Source of the DNA: Cytophagales bacterium
GTDB taxonomy: Bacteria; Bacteroidota; Bacteroidia; Cytophagales; Cyclobacteriaceae
Reading direction: 5' to 3'
Length of the DNA: 64,000 bases
Assembly (NCBI GenBank): GCA_033344775.1
Contig: JAWPMT010000005.1
Coordinates: forward strand, 310,001-374,000
The position numbers and the translations under genes were made by a program. The notes below the pieces were generated by a model. It was not told the origin of the DNA. It ran no database searches and worked only from the letters and a program-made list of their open reading frames with translations. Shown one piece after another: positions 21,191 through 30,607 of the stretch (the first letter of the stretch is position 1; each line of letters opens with the position of its first letter).

Positions 21191-22201
21191 ATGAAAAACC
21201 TCCTTTACCCCATACTGCTCGCGGTGCTGAGTACTATGATTTTTTTTAGCTGTGGCGGTAAAACTACCTCCGCCGAAGTAAGCCAGACAAATCCAGAAAA
21301 AACTGATTTACTGGAACTTGCCAGGGAAAATTTTGAATCCCTTGATTTGACCAAAAGACCGGATAAGGATCATCCGAAAGTTGTATTGGGAAAAGTCCTC
21401 TTTTTCGACCCACAACTTTCGGAAACAGGTGAAGTTAGCTGCAATTCTTGTCACGACCTTAAAAAGTTTGGTGTTGATAATAAGCCTTTATCCAAAGGTA
21501 TAAAAGGCCACATGACACAACGGAATTCACCAACTATTCTCAATACTTCCGGACAGGTTGCTCAATTCTGGGATGGCAGATCTGCTACCCTCCGTGAGCA
21601 AGTTCGAATGCCAATCATGAACCTGACGGAAATGGGAATGACGGAAGCTATGCTTGTTGACAGACTTAAGAAAAGTCCTGATTATCAAAAGAGATTCGAG
21701 TTAGCCTTTCCAGGTGAAGAGATCCTAATTGAAAATATGGCCGATGCAATTGCATCGTTTATTGAAAGTGAAGTCTATCACTCTAAGTTCGATAAGTTTC
21801 TACTAGGACAAGTCAATCTTTCAAAAGTTGAACTTAAGGGCATGCAGGTATTCATCGAAAAGGGTTGTACTGATTGCCATGATGGAGCCCTTTTCGGAGG
21901 TGATGACTTTGAAAAGTTTGGTCTATTTCAGGATTATTGGGCCATGACCAAAAGTCATAAACCAGATTCAGGAAGATTCCTGATAACAGGTGATCCGGAT
22001 GATCTCTATGTTTTTAAGATCCCAACATTAAGAAACATTGACAAGACTCAGCCTTATTTTCATGACGGAAGTGTCAGAGACTTAAAAGAAGCGGTGAAGG
22101 TAATGGGGAAGGTCCAATTGAATGTAGACCTCTCCAATGACGAAACAGAAGCGATCGTTCAATTCCTGGCCACCTTAACCGGGGATCATTCGACTATCTA
22201 A
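21191..22201 (+). CDS. Di-heme cytochrome c peroxidase (CcpA/MauG family), lipoprotein
   Basis: 336 residues. The leader ends in a lipobox (MIFFSCGG), so the mature protein should be anchored in a membrane facing the periplasm. Two heme-binding motifs are present: CNSCH (low-potential peroxidatic domain) and CTDCH. Family segments RNSPTILNTS, FWDGRSATLREQ, KIPTLRNIDKTQPYFHDG are intact. It should reduce hydrogen peroxide to water with electrons from a small cytochrome c, and such a cytochrome is encoded 528 bases downstream in the same operon. Confidence 0.93.
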   Translation: MKNLLYPILLAVLSTMIFFSCGGKTTSAEVSQTNPEKTDLLELARENFESLDLTKRPDKDHPKVVLGKVLFFDPQLSETGEVSCNSCHDLKKFGVDNKPLSKGIKGHMTQRNSPTILNTSGQVAQFWDGRSATLREQVRMPIMNLTEMGMTEAMLVDRLKKSPDYQKRFELAFPGEEILIENMADAIASFIESEVYHSKFDKFLLGQVNLSKVELKGMQVFIEKGCTDCHDGALFGGDDFEKFGLFQDYWAMTKSHKPDSGRFLITGDPDDLYVFKIPTLRNIDKTQPYFHDGSVRDLKEAVKVMGKVQLNVDLSNDETEAIVQFLATLTGDHSTI

Positions 22202-22225
22202 TCTTAAACCATTAAAGTTACTATT

Positions 22226-22720
22226 ATGAAAATGAGACACCTACTCATCGTACTCCTGCTCGCAATGGTGTACGTATCAAATGCTCAGTCTATCGGAGGG
22301 CATGTGGGCATCGTTCACCCACTGTTCACATTGAGTGAAGGAGAAACCAGTACTATTGCCGATCAATACACGGTCGGGTTTCCAATAGGATTAACCATCA
22401 AAAGAAAGTCCAACCCATCGGTAGATTTTGAATTTGTTCCTTTCATGACTAATGGGTCTATAGATAACCTGTTGATCCACCCAGGGGTGTTATTTGGTTT
22501 GGGGGCAGGATTCACGTTTGGAACAAGGTTGGCTTATGAAACGGGGCCCGAAACTTATGGATTCACCCCACTTCTGAACAAGGGGTTTACCATTGGAAAT
22601 AACAAGAGCATTTTTATGGAATTGGTATTACCCGTAAGGTTCGGTTCTCGAAGTGTATTAGATAGCAGCGATAATTTCAGTGCTTACACGATCGCCTTTC
22701 ATGTAGGAATTGGATTTTAA
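22226..22720 (+). CDS. Small outer-membrane-type beta protein of unknown function
   Basis: 164 residues with a signal peptide (MKMRHLLIVLLLAMVYVSNAQS). The mature part alternates hydrophobic and polar residues (FGLGAGFTFGTRLAY, YTIAFHVGIGF) and ends with phenylalanine, as small outer-membrane barrels do. No named family recognised. It sits between the peroxidase and cytochrome c genes with gaps of 24 and 8 bases, clearly within the same operon. Confidence 0.75.
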   Translation: MKMRHLLIVLLLAMVYVSNAQSIGGHVGIVHPLFTLSEGETSTIADQYTVGFPIGLTIKRKSNPSVDFEFVPFMTNGSIDNLLIHPGVLFGLGAGFTFGTRLAYETGPETYGFTPLLNKGFTIGNNKSIFMELVLPVRFGSRSVLDSSDNFSAYTIAFHVGIGF

Positions 22721-22728
22721 CCACCACT

Positions 22729-23088
22729 ATGAATTGGAAGCACCAACGATTGATGATCCCAATTAAAATAGGCGGCATCATCGCATTCATGATTGCGCTC
22801 CTGACGGTCACAAATTGCCAAATGGAAACAGGAGCCAATCTATCTTCATCTGAAGTCTATAAAATGCATTGTAAACGCTGCCACGGATCAGATGGAAGAA
22901 AAGGGAAGAAAGGAGCAAAAGATCTTAATCTCAGTACTATGAGTCTTGAGAATCGAATTGCTCATATTTCTGAAGGAAAGGATAAAATGCCATCCTTTGA
23001 AAAGCGGCTTTCTCAGGAACAAATTGCAAAAGTCGCTGAATATACTTTACAAACTTTCCGAAAAGACTCTTTGTCGGTCAAACCCTGA
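22729..23088 (+). CDS. Small c-type cytochrome
   Basis: 119 residues. A hydrophobic leader ends near VTNCQME, which may be a lipid attachment site. One heme motif CKRCHGSDG and a probable axial methionine in KDKMPSF identify a class I cytochrome c of about 80 residues. It is the last gene of the operon and the natural electron donor for the peroxidase. The next gene is convergent, 36 bases away. Confidence 0.87.
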   Translation: MNWKHQRLMIPIKIGGIIAFMIALLTVTNCQMETGANLSSSEVYKMHCKRCHGSDGRKGKKGAKDLNLSTMSLENRIAHISEGKDKMPSFEKRLSQEQIAKVAEYTLQTFRKDSLSVKP

Positions 23089-23124
23089 TCATAAATACAC
23101 TTTCCGGGAAGATCTTTTCCGTTT

Positions 23125-26100
23125 TTACCGGACAGGTAATCGAAGTATAAACTTTGTTTTTGCCTCGTTTGTTTCCACGGACAGCTCCTGTCCCATTAGT
23201 TGAGTAAGCTTATTGCAAATTGACAAACCAATACCGGCACCTCTTTCTTTTCCTGTACCGAAGGCAATATTTTCTTTATCACCGTCGAAGATCACCGCTT
23301 TGATTTCTTCCGAAAGTTCAATGCCTTCATTTTCAATACTGAAAATTAATTTATCCTGATCCCTTTCGGAGGACAGCAAAATCAGGGAATCAGAATAGGC
23401 AAACTTGACAGCATTCGACATCAAGTTTTCTAGCACCAAAGAGGTCAATTTAGGATCGCATAAAACTTGATCATCCACCTTTTTAGACCAGTCAAGTGTG
23501 ATATTTTTATGGTGTGCCTTGGCACCAAACCGATCGCAAATTCTTCCAATAATCTGGTGGAAATTGACGGATTCAATCTTGGGGTGAAGCTCCTCAAATT
23601 GTGTATAAGAATAGTAAAATGTGTTGTCAAGCAGTAGCAATGAATCATCTACCTGATGCTTGATTTCCTCGCTGTAAGCTTCGAAATCTGCTTCCTGGAT
23701 CACCTTGTTTTGAGGAGACAGGAGGTTCAGAAGTCCAGAAAGAGAGGTCAAAGGCCCTCGCATGTTATGAGTCAATAGGAAAAATAGCTGGTCCTTGCGT
23801 AGGGCTAGCTTCTTTAGTCGAGCATTCTTCTGCTCCACCAATTGTTTTTGACTGGATATGACGCGAGTATGTTTCTCAACTTCCTTTTCAAGATAGACCT
23901 TCCTTCTTTCCGCTTTGCTGATCCTGCGATAAACCAGATAAGACAAGAGCAAGAGAATTGAAGCGGCAACAGTCAGTCTGAACCACCAGGTTTGCCAATA
24001 AGCGGGTAATACGCGAATGTTTAAGGTGATCGGAGAATCTCCTGACATTCGATCTCCATTTGTCGCCTTTACAAAAAACGTGTAACGACCGGGAGAAAGA
24101 TTGGTGTAGGTGGCTGTTCGGCTTTGGCTATTGGTGGAAATCCAATTTTTATCAAACCCTTCTAATAGATAAGAGAACCTTATATCATTGGAGTTTCTGA
24201 AGTCCAGGGCCGCAAATTCGAATGTAAACACGTTATGCTCATGATGCAATACAAGCGACGCAGCATCTTTAAGAGCGGTTGGCAACGGAGGTATGTCACC
24301 TTTTCCTACTAATTGGCCCGGCACAACTGATTCATTAAAAATCTTAAAATCAGTAAAGGCCACTCGCGGAGGAATAGTTTCTTCAACAATGCTATCCGGA
24401 TAGAAAAAACTCAACCCATTGGTGCCACCAAAAAACAGTTCACCGTCTCTGGCCTTAAAAAAAGACCCAGTATTGAATTCATCGCTTTGCAATCCGTCAC
24501 TTTGTTGAAAAACAGAGAATTGACCGTTTTTCAAATTCAGCTTATTGATCCCCTGATTCGTACTCATCCAAACTTCATCCCGCACAGGAATCACCCCATA
24601 AACCACATCGCTACTCATCCCGTTTACGGTATTGTAAACCTGAACTTCAAGGGATTTGCGATCAACTTTGAAGACCCCATCCCCATAGGAGCCCACCCAT
24701 AACTGTCCATATTGGTCTTCGTTGATGCTCGATAACAATTTGCCGATGCGCATATCTTCCGAAAGCACTACCGTCTGAAATTTTCCCAAATCTCTATTGA
24801 ACTTCATCAGCCCACCGCCATAGCTTGTCACCCAAATCTCACTGCTACTATCCTGAAATATGTACATGACGTTGTTATTCGTGAGTCCCGATGAATCATT
24901 TACATCAAATCGCTTAAGCAATTTGTTATTGATCGGATCGATCACTGTCACACCTCCTCCAAGTGTTCCAACCCAAAGTTCTTTTTCATCAATGATCCTC
25001 ATTCCCCGAACTTTGTTGTGGAAGATCAGCTTCCCAGCGGAATCATTAGCATTATACCTCCTGACCTTCATCGATATCGGATCCAATTTGTTTAATCCAT
25101 TGTTGGTAGCAACCCAAATATGTTGATCTGGACCAGTGAGCATATATTTGACATCATTGCTACTCAAGGTCTCCTCATCAAGTGGTTGATGAGTTAAGAC
25201 CATATTTGACTGGGTGACTCGGTTGAGCCGGTTGAGTCCCTGCGCTGTTCCAACCCACAGGAAATCACCTTGCTCCATCATGCCTCTAACCCTATTATTG
25301 CTCAAACGTGTCCCTCCTCTTCCATTCACGCGCATCAATCCAAATTTTTTGGAGGAAAAGGAGATTTTGTAAATGCCTTGTTCCAATGTTCCTATCCATA
25401 GATTTTCATACATATCCTGGAAAATTCTATGAATGGATGTTGTAGCAAAGAACTCCTCATCATACATATAGCTAGCGGTATAAGGTACAATTTGATCTGA
25501 ATTTCTATCGAGATACATCAGTCCATTAGACTCTGTTCCTACCCAAATCCTCTTTTGACTATCCTGGAAAATATTGAGTATTCCACTTTGACCTGGATAC
25601 CGATCTGTTCCTGACAGGTAGCTTTCAAATTTCTTTGGGAAGATGACATTTGAGTCCGGGATACTATCAGGAAGATGTACGGACCATAACCCTTTATTCG
25701 TACCCAACCAGATTCTTTTCGAAATGTAAGCAATGCTTCTTATATCCTTACTCCACGGAATATCCGTGTTGGCATCAAGCTGATGTACCTTAAACGTGAT
25801 TCGGTCTATACAGAATACACCTTGATTCGTAGCGAGCCAAAGATGGTTACGGTCATCGAGGACCATTTCAAAGACTTCAAAATCATCTTGTTTTTCCCCT
25901 TGTAAGACATCAACCTGGCGTAAAATTTGATCGTGGGAAAGTATAAAGAGGCCTGAAGCTGAGCCTATCCATAAATCATTGCCATCGATGATCAGATCAT
26001 GGATTCTATCGTTCAATTCCAATAACTCTAATGAACTGACCTGATCTATGTCACTTTGATACCGTGCGAGGCCCTGCTGGGTTCCGATCCAAAGGTCTCC

Positions 26101-26424
26101 ATTCTCTGCAGGTACTATTCGAGTAATGTAGTCACTGGGGAGTTGAACCCTGCTTTTTTCCGTGTCTCGATAGACCCTGAACTGATATCCATCAAAACGA
26201 TTCAATCCATCTTGTGTACCGACCCATAAGAAACCCTGACCATCTTGTGTAATATCTGTGACTGTACTTTGAGATAGCCCACTTGCGATCGAATATCTTG
26301 CTAATTCGGGCTGGTAAACCTGGGAGTTGACGGCATTTGCAAGAAGGAGTAAGCCATACAATAGACGTATTCGTCTCAAAAATTTCCGGTTGGTATGATT
26401 GGTTACTTTGGCTCTTAGGTACAT
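23125..26424 (-). CDS. Beta-propeller sensor histidine kinase
   Basis: 1099 residues from ATG 26424 (an upstream TTG would add two). Signal anchor near 15-35; then about 14 'two-component regulator propeller' repeats of the type GFLWVGTQDGLNRFDG, forming a large periplasmic sensor; a Y_Y_Y domain (about 700-770); a transmembrane helix (about 815-835, WWFRLTVAASILLLLSYLVY); a dimerisation helix with phosphoacceptor H in LLTHNMRGPLTSL; and an ATPase domain (NLMSNAVKFA, GAGIGLSICNKL). It lacks the receiver and AraC domains of the full hybrid regulators. No response regulator is adjacent, so its partner is elsewhere. It converges with the cytochrome operon. Confidence 0.92.
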   Translation of the reverse strand: MYLRAKVTNHTNRKFLRRIRLLYGLLLLANAVNSQVYQPELARYSIASGLSQSTVTDITQDGQGFLWVGTQDGLNRFDGYQFRVYRDTEKSRVQLPSDYITRIVPAENGDLWIGTQQGLARYQSDIDQVSSLELLELNDRIHDLIIDGNDLWIGSASGLFILSHDQILRQVDVLQGEKQDDFEVFEMVLDDRNHLWLATNQGVFCIDRITFKVHQLDANTDIPWSKDIRSIAYISKRIWLGTNKGLWSVHLPDSIPDSNVIFPKKFESYLSGTDRYPGQSGILNIFQDSQKRIWVGTESNGLMYLDRNSDQIVPYTASYMYDEEFFATTSIHRIFQDMYENLWIGTLEQGIYKISFSSKKFGLMRVNGRGGTRLSNNRVRGMMEQGDFLWVGTAQGLNRLNRVTQSNMVLTHQPLDEETLSSNDVKYMLTGPDQHIWVATNNGLNKLDPISMKVRRYNANDSAGKLIFHNKVRGMRIIDEKELWVGTLGGGVTVIDPINNKLLKRFDVNDSSGLTNNNVMYIFQDSSSEIWVTSYGGGLMKFNRDLGKFQTVVLSEDMRIGKLLSSINEDQYGQLWVGSYGDGVFKVDRKSLEVQVYNTVNGMSSDVVYGVIPVRDEVWMSTNQGINKLNLKNGQFSVFQQSDGLQSDEFNTGSFFKARDGELFFGGTNGLSFFYPDSIVEETIPPRVAFTDFKIFNESVVPGQLVGKGDIPPLPTALKDAASLVLHHEHNVFTFEFAALDFRNSNDIRFSYLLEGFDKNWISTNSQSRTATYTNLSPGRYTFFVKATNGDRMSGDSPITLNIRVLPAYWQTWWFRLTVAASILLLLSYLVYRRISKAERRKVYLEKEVEKHTRVISSQKQLVEQKNARLKKLALRKDQLFFLLTHNMRGPLTSLSGLLNLLSPQNKVIQEADFEAYSEEIKHQVDDSLLLLDNTFYYSYTQFEELHPKIESVNFHQIIGRICDRFGAKAHHKNITLDWSKKVDDQVLCDPKLTSLVLENLMSNAVKFAYSDSLILLSSERDQDKLIFSIENEGIELSEEIKAVIFDGDKENIAFGTGKERGAGIGLSICNKLTQLMGQELSVETNEAKTKFILRLPVR

Positions 26425-26692
26425 AACCAATCAGTAAATTAATTCCAAAAGTCGATTTCAGCCCCAATAAAATGATTGATCGTTAATTATGGAGAATGCG
26501 AAACTAGATTTGGTTGAGTGCAGAAATGCAATGAAGAACCAAATTCTATACGTAAACCATTGATTTACTGGACATACCACAATCACCAGTTATCATAGTG
26601 CATACTGGTGTAAATAAATTCACTAAATTCAGCTGATCTCAATTCTTGAGATTCATCTGCTCATAAGTGACCAAACGGGATTGAATTGAATT

Positions 26693-27436
26693 TCAAGGAA
26701 CAGTCAATAAGTTGGACAACCTTGAATTAATGATCTTCGCCATATCCCCTAGTTTGTGATTGAGAAAAAAGTGGTCTCCTTCGTACATATAGAGGTGACA
26801 ACCTCCAGTGGTGTAGAATTTCCAACCTTCATGTTGTTCTGAATCAAGATCATCTTCCTTCCCATTAAAAACGGTGATGTCCAGATCAATGGGTTCAAAT
26901 TTTTCAAAATCTATAGGAGCCTCTGCAATGGCGAAATCACTCTTCATCAAAGGCAGAAATAATTCCATCAACTCTGGGTGGTCGAAAAATTCCGGAGGAG
27001 TACCACCAAGGTTAACAATCTCTTTCCTGAATTCATCGTCAGGCATTTTGTGATAGATCTTTTCATCCTCACGTTTGATCTGAATCGCTCCTTTACCTGA
27101 AAAGAACAGGTGTTGGGGCATTCTGTGATTCATTTCCTTCATTCTCTTGATCAGCTCATGGATAAGCAGACATCCCATGCTGTGTCCAAATAAGGCAAAA
27201 GCTGAGTCGCTGACTTGTTTGGAAATAATGTTGTACAAATCATCCACCGCATTCTCCAGATTACCATAGTGCTTCTCCGATATCCGCTTCCCTCTGCCAG
27301 CCAACTCTACAGGTATAAAGTCGATATGACTATTCATATGTGCCTTCCATTTATAGAAAGCTGCAGCTGATCCACCCGCATAAGGCAAGGCAAATAATTT
27401 GATTTTTTTCTCGGTATCAACAAACGTTCCTGGCAT
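26693..27436 (-). CDS. Type II (editing) thioesterase of nonribosomal peptide synthesis
   Basis: 247 residues of the GrsT/SrfAD type. It shows FALPYAGGSAAAFYKW, the nucleophile elbow GHSMG, an aspartate in NGKEDDLD and the histidine in EGDHFFLNH, making a complete triad. Such enzymes remove wrong acyl groups from carrier proteins. Its start overlaps the end of the PPTase gene by 20 bases, so the two are co-translated. It is strikingly similar to the thioesterase at 54658-55401: same length and shared blocks such as NLGGTPPEFF and FFGHSMG-like cores, pointing to duplication within one biosynthetic system. Confidence 0.92.
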   Translation of the reverse strand: MPGTFVDTEKKIKLFALPYAGGSAAAFYKWKAHMNSHIDFIPVELAGRGKRISEKHYGNLENAVDDLYNIISKQVSDSAFALFGHSMGCLLIHELIKRMKEMNHRMPQHLFFSGKGAIQIKREDEKIYHKMPDDEFRKEIVNLGGTPPEFFDHPELMELFLPLMKSDFAIAEAPIDFEKFEPIDLDITVFNGKEDDLDSEQHEGWKFYTTGGCHLYMYEGDHFFLNHKLGDMAKIINSRLSNLLTVP

Positions 27437-28085
27437 AAATCTGCTCTCTACTAATTTTCTCTGTAATTATCTTGAATTCTTTCTGATCGCTAGCCACACA
27501 GCAAGCCATGGTGTCTTCCAGGTCAAGTCGCTGTAGGTACCATTGGTGATTTCCCTGAAACGCACGATTCTGATCGATCAGGATCTGATCAAGAGGAATA
27601 GATAATCCTTTACCATCCGCTTTGATCACACTTTCTTTAACGGTCCAAAAATCAAAGAAAGCCTTTTGTGGATCTTTGGCCAACTTGATCTGGTTCCATT
27701 GTTCCGAATTATGTATCCTCCCGAAATCAGAAATCTCTACCTCACTGAATCGCTCAATGTCTAGTCCTACCTTCGCCCCCCTGGTGATCGCACAAGCTAC
27801 GGTAGTGCCTGTATGAGAAATATTAAAATCCACTTCACCTTCCAGATATGGTCGGTCATGTTTGGTATAAGCCAATTGAGACAAAACCTGACTCCCTATT
27901 CCAAACTCAATAGCAAGACGAATCAACAAGATCTTTCCAAATAAATGCAGATGTCGATCTTGCCATCGATGATAACGGGCATTTTTGGATTGTAGGTCTT
28001 TTGGGAGTTGTTCCAGGTAGTATTGGTAAATACTCGTTTCTAAAGGTTCAGGAAACTGCACATATATGAGTTTGATCTCCGTCAA
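27417..28085 (-). CDS. Sfp-type 4'-phosphopantetheinyl transferase
   Basis: 222 residues. Motifs: DFNISHTG, GLDIERF (metal-binding D and E), and FDFWTVKESVIKADGKGL, the W-x-x-KE signature. It installs the phosphopantetheine arm on carrier proteins, so it should activate the T domain of the NRPS at the right edge of the window. The start appears to be TTG at 28085: an in-frame stop lies 10 codons upstream and no ATG is available. It follows the condensation-domain gene after 198 bases that show only a weak TTGAGT/ACTCAA inverted repeat (28224-28243). Confidence 0.92.
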   Translation of the reverse strand: MTEIKLIYVQFPEPLETSIYQYYLEQLPKDLQSKNARYHRWQDRHLHLFGKILLIRLAIEFGIGSQVLSQLAYTKHDRPYLEGEVDFNISHTGTTVACAITRGAKVGLDIERFSEVEISDFGRIHNSEQWNQIKLAKDPQKAFFDFWTVKESVIKADGKGLSIPLDQILIDQNRAFQGNHQWYLQRLDLEDTMACCVASDQKEFKIITEKISREQIYARNVC

Positions 28086-28283
28086 TCGATACTGGTAATT
28101 AATGGTTTCAGTTCAAAGGTATTCCCATCGGAGGAAATCTTACCAATTTCCTATTTCAAGACTTTGGCCTACTGCGTTTTATAACCTTTTACTCAACATT
28201 TAACGAGTATCGTGCTTTACATATTGAGTCGACCGTAACTCAACGCTATTAATGCCAATGACGTTTTGAATAGCTACACTGGA

Positions 28284-29879
28284 TTACAATGCCATGGCTT
28301 CTTCCATCTCTTCAATACTCATCTTTGGAAGATCGGCAATGACCAAACTGGGATCTTTTACGACAGCATTAAGGATGTTTTCAAAATGATCGACCAGGTT
28401 GATCAATGTTTCTTCTTTAAAAAGCTTATCACAAGAATTAGCCTGAATAGTAATCCCTGCTGGATTTGGGACGACCATAAATGTTAGCGCGGCCATAGCG
28501 TCTTCAATACACGTAGTTTCCCATTCCATTTTAATATCGGAAACTTCCTGCAGACTGGTTTCAGGCTTATCCTGGAGTATAAATTGGGACTGAATAAGTG
28601 TGCTTTGGTTGATGTCTTGGGTACCACCTACCTTTTCAATGATCTTTTCGATGGGAGCGTCTTGATTCTGGAATGCTGCCAGCACCGTCTCGCGAATCTC
28701 AGACAGCAAATCCGCAAAGGAATTTGAAGAATCAATCACTGTACGAAGCGGAACCGTATTCACGAAGAACCCAATCAGTGACTCAATATTCTGATGTGGC
28801 CGGTTGGCAAAAGGACTACCTACGATCACATCCTTCTGTCCTGTGTATTGAGACAAAAGCACCTTATAAGCAGCCAATAAATACATGTACGGACTAACAT
28901 TGTGGTCTGTGCACTGCTGATTGACCTTAGCGCTTAACTCCCTTGAAATCATATGGTTGACTACAGATCTACGGCTACTTCTATCTGTCTCCGGAGAGAA
29001 ATCAGCATTGAAGTTCAGGGGTTCATACCCTGATAATTTACTGGTCCAATAGTCCAGCTGGTTGTTAATGGCTTTACAATCCCATTGCTTTCTTTGCCAG
29101 CACGCATAATCTACGTATTGCAACTCTAGTTGAGGCAATTCAGCAGTTTTTCCCTCATTACATGAATAATAATGTTGAATCAATTCATTCTGCAAAACCG
29201 GAATGGATGGCCCATCCGCTGCTATGCGATGGATGGCCATTGAGAAGTAATGAGCATTGTCTTTCGCTTTCACCAGAATGGCCCGTATTGGGGCTTTCTG
29301 AGTTAGTTTGAATGGTCGATTGGTTTCCCGCGTGAGGAAATCCTTGATCTCCGCATAAGAGGCACGGGAAAAATCCAATACATCGAACGTCCAGGCCTTT
29401 TGGGGCAAAATTTCCTGATAAGGAGATCCTTTATGATCCGGGTAGATCGTTCTTAGCACCTCATGACGATTGATGACGCACTCAAAGGCTTTTTTCAGGG
29501 CCGAAACATTCAAGGCCCCCGAAATCTTACATATGGCAGGAATGTGATAGGAGCTGGACCCTTCCAATTGGCCAGTTTGCCAGATCCGTTCCTGAGCATA
29601 AGAAAGTGGGATACGTGCCATGCTGCGATCAATGACCGCCATGTCTGCTATCTGCGTTATTTCTTCAGAGGACCCCAGGAAATCGATAATTGCGGATTTA
29701 TTTTCCTGGATCCGATCGATCAATGCTGATTCAAGTGTTACTTGATTTGGTTTATTGATCTGTAGTTTGCCGTTTTCAAGCACAGCCATTACACCCTGTG
29801 CTTTTAGATCATTTAGAAGATCTAGAATATCTACCTTCATCATAGCTTTTTTATTCCGGGGTTTAGTGGGTTTCGCCAT
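28284..29879 (-). CDS. Stand-alone condensation-domain protein with TubC-type docking domain
   Basis: 531 residues from ATG 29879 (ATGs at 29843 and 29840 are also possible). Residues of about 14-68 (VDILDLLNDLKAQGVMAVLE...) form a TubC-like N-terminal docking domain, which binds the tail of an upstream synthetase. A full NRPS condensation domain follows (about 85-520): IPLSYAQERIW, RHEVLRT, YTGQKDVIVGSPFANR, IGFFVNTVPLR. The protein stops at the linker where an adenylation domain would begin. The active-site motif reads H-R-I-A-A-D-G (29211-29231) instead of HHxxxDG: the second histidine is arginine. It may therefore have a non-canonical or structural role. Likely cotranscribed with the antiterminator and PPTase genes. 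Confidence 0.9.
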   Translation of the reverse strand: MAKPTKPRNKKAMMKVDILDLLNDLKAQGVMAVLENGKLQINKPNQVTLESALIDRIQENKSAIIDFLGSSEEITQIADMAVIDRSMARIPLSYAQERIWQTGQLEGSSSYHIPAICKISGALNVSALKKAFECVINRHEVLRTIYPDHKGSPYQEILPQKAWTFDVLDFSRASYAEIKDFLTRETNRPFKLTQKAPIRAILVKAKDNAHYFSMAIHRIAADGPSIPVLQNELIQHYYSCNEGKTAELPQLELQYVDYACWQRKQWDCKAINNQLDYWTSKLSGYEPLNFNADFSPETDRSSRRSVVNHMISRELSAKVNQQCTDHNVSPYMYLLAAYKVLLSQYTGQKDVIVGSPFANRPHQNIESLIGFFVNTVPLRTVIDSSNSFADLLSEIRETVLAAFQNQDAPIEKIIEKVGGTQDINQSTLIQSQFILQDKPETSLQEVSDIKMEWETTCIEDAMAALTFMVVPNPAGITIQANSCDKLFKEETLINLVDHFENILNAVVKDPSLVIADLPKMSIEEMEEAMAL

Positions 29880-30058
29880 AGGCTTCACCAAACGGAAATT
29901 ATGCCAGATACCCGATTTTCGAATACTGGTTTATGGTTCTTGCAGGAAAGATAGCAACTTATTGCTCCTAAATCAATGAAAATCTCTGCATACTGATCTA
30001 AACTTTGTATGCCATTCAGAGAAAATTGTGGCGCCAATTACAAACCAGCTAAACTGAT

Positions 30059-30571
30059 TTAGCCACTAATACAATATTCCGCCTCCACCTTTTCTATGAA
30101 ATAAGATGGAATTGTTACCACAACACTCTTGTCGATCACATCAACATTGATCACCAGTTTTGAGTTTTGGGTGAATCGGATCAAATGTCCCTGCAATCCT
30201 TGCATCGGACCGGAAGAGACACGGACCTTATCACCCAGGTCAAATGATTCTGTTGAAATTTCATAATCTCCTACCAGGGCTCGCCGCAACGAAGAAATAT
30301 CACGTTCGGGAACAATATCAGGTTTATCTTCATTCGTAATGAACTTGACAAACCCATCAGTGTAATAGACTTGAAGCATCTCTTGCGAATCAACTTGAAC
30401 AAAGAGATATCCAGGAAATACGGGGGATTCAATTTTCTTCTTGCGATCGTTCCATTGCCGAAGCTCAGTTTTCAATGGAAGGAAATACTCAATCCCTTTT
30501 CTCTCTAACGACCGGGCAGTACGCTTCTCATACCGGTGCCTTGTATAGATTACATGCCAGTGCTTATCCAT
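30059..30571 (-). CDS. UpxY/NusG-family transcription antiterminator
   Basis: 170 residues from ATG 30571, chosen because NusG homology begins at HWHVIYTRHRYEKR; an upstream GTG at 30607 would add 12. The NGN domain (about 1-105) includes PVFPGYLFVQVD; the KOW domain (about 120-165) has LGDKVRVSSGPMQGLQG. Specialised NusG paralogues (UpxY, RfaH, LoaP) load at the start of one long operon and suppress termination within it. It is the first gene ahead of the condensation protein, PPTase and thioesterase genes, so it probably acts on this operon, perhaps also on the second NRPS block. That target is inference. Confidence 0.92.
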   Translation of the reverse strand: MDKHWHVIYTRHRYEKRTARSLERKGIEYFLPLKTELRQWNDRKKKIESPVFPGYLFVQVDSQEMLQVYYTDGFVKFITNEDKPDIVPERDISSLRRALVGDYEISTESFDLGDKVRVSSGPMQGLQGHLIRFTQNSKLVINVDVIDKSVVVTIPSYFIEKVEAEYCISG

Positions 30572-30607
30572 GGGTTCCAATGCTGTATAATTCTTGCCAA
30601 TGATCAC

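Noticed and set aside
24623-24630. A further TACGGTAT-type half-site resembling the 18-bp dyad.
   Set aside because: It lies inside the coding sequence of a sensor kinase and has no second arm at the right spacing, so it is probably chance.
23125-26424. A full hybrid two-component regulator with receiver and AraC domains.
   Set aside because: The protein ends right after the ATPase domain; no receiver aspartate or AraC helix-turn-helix is present.
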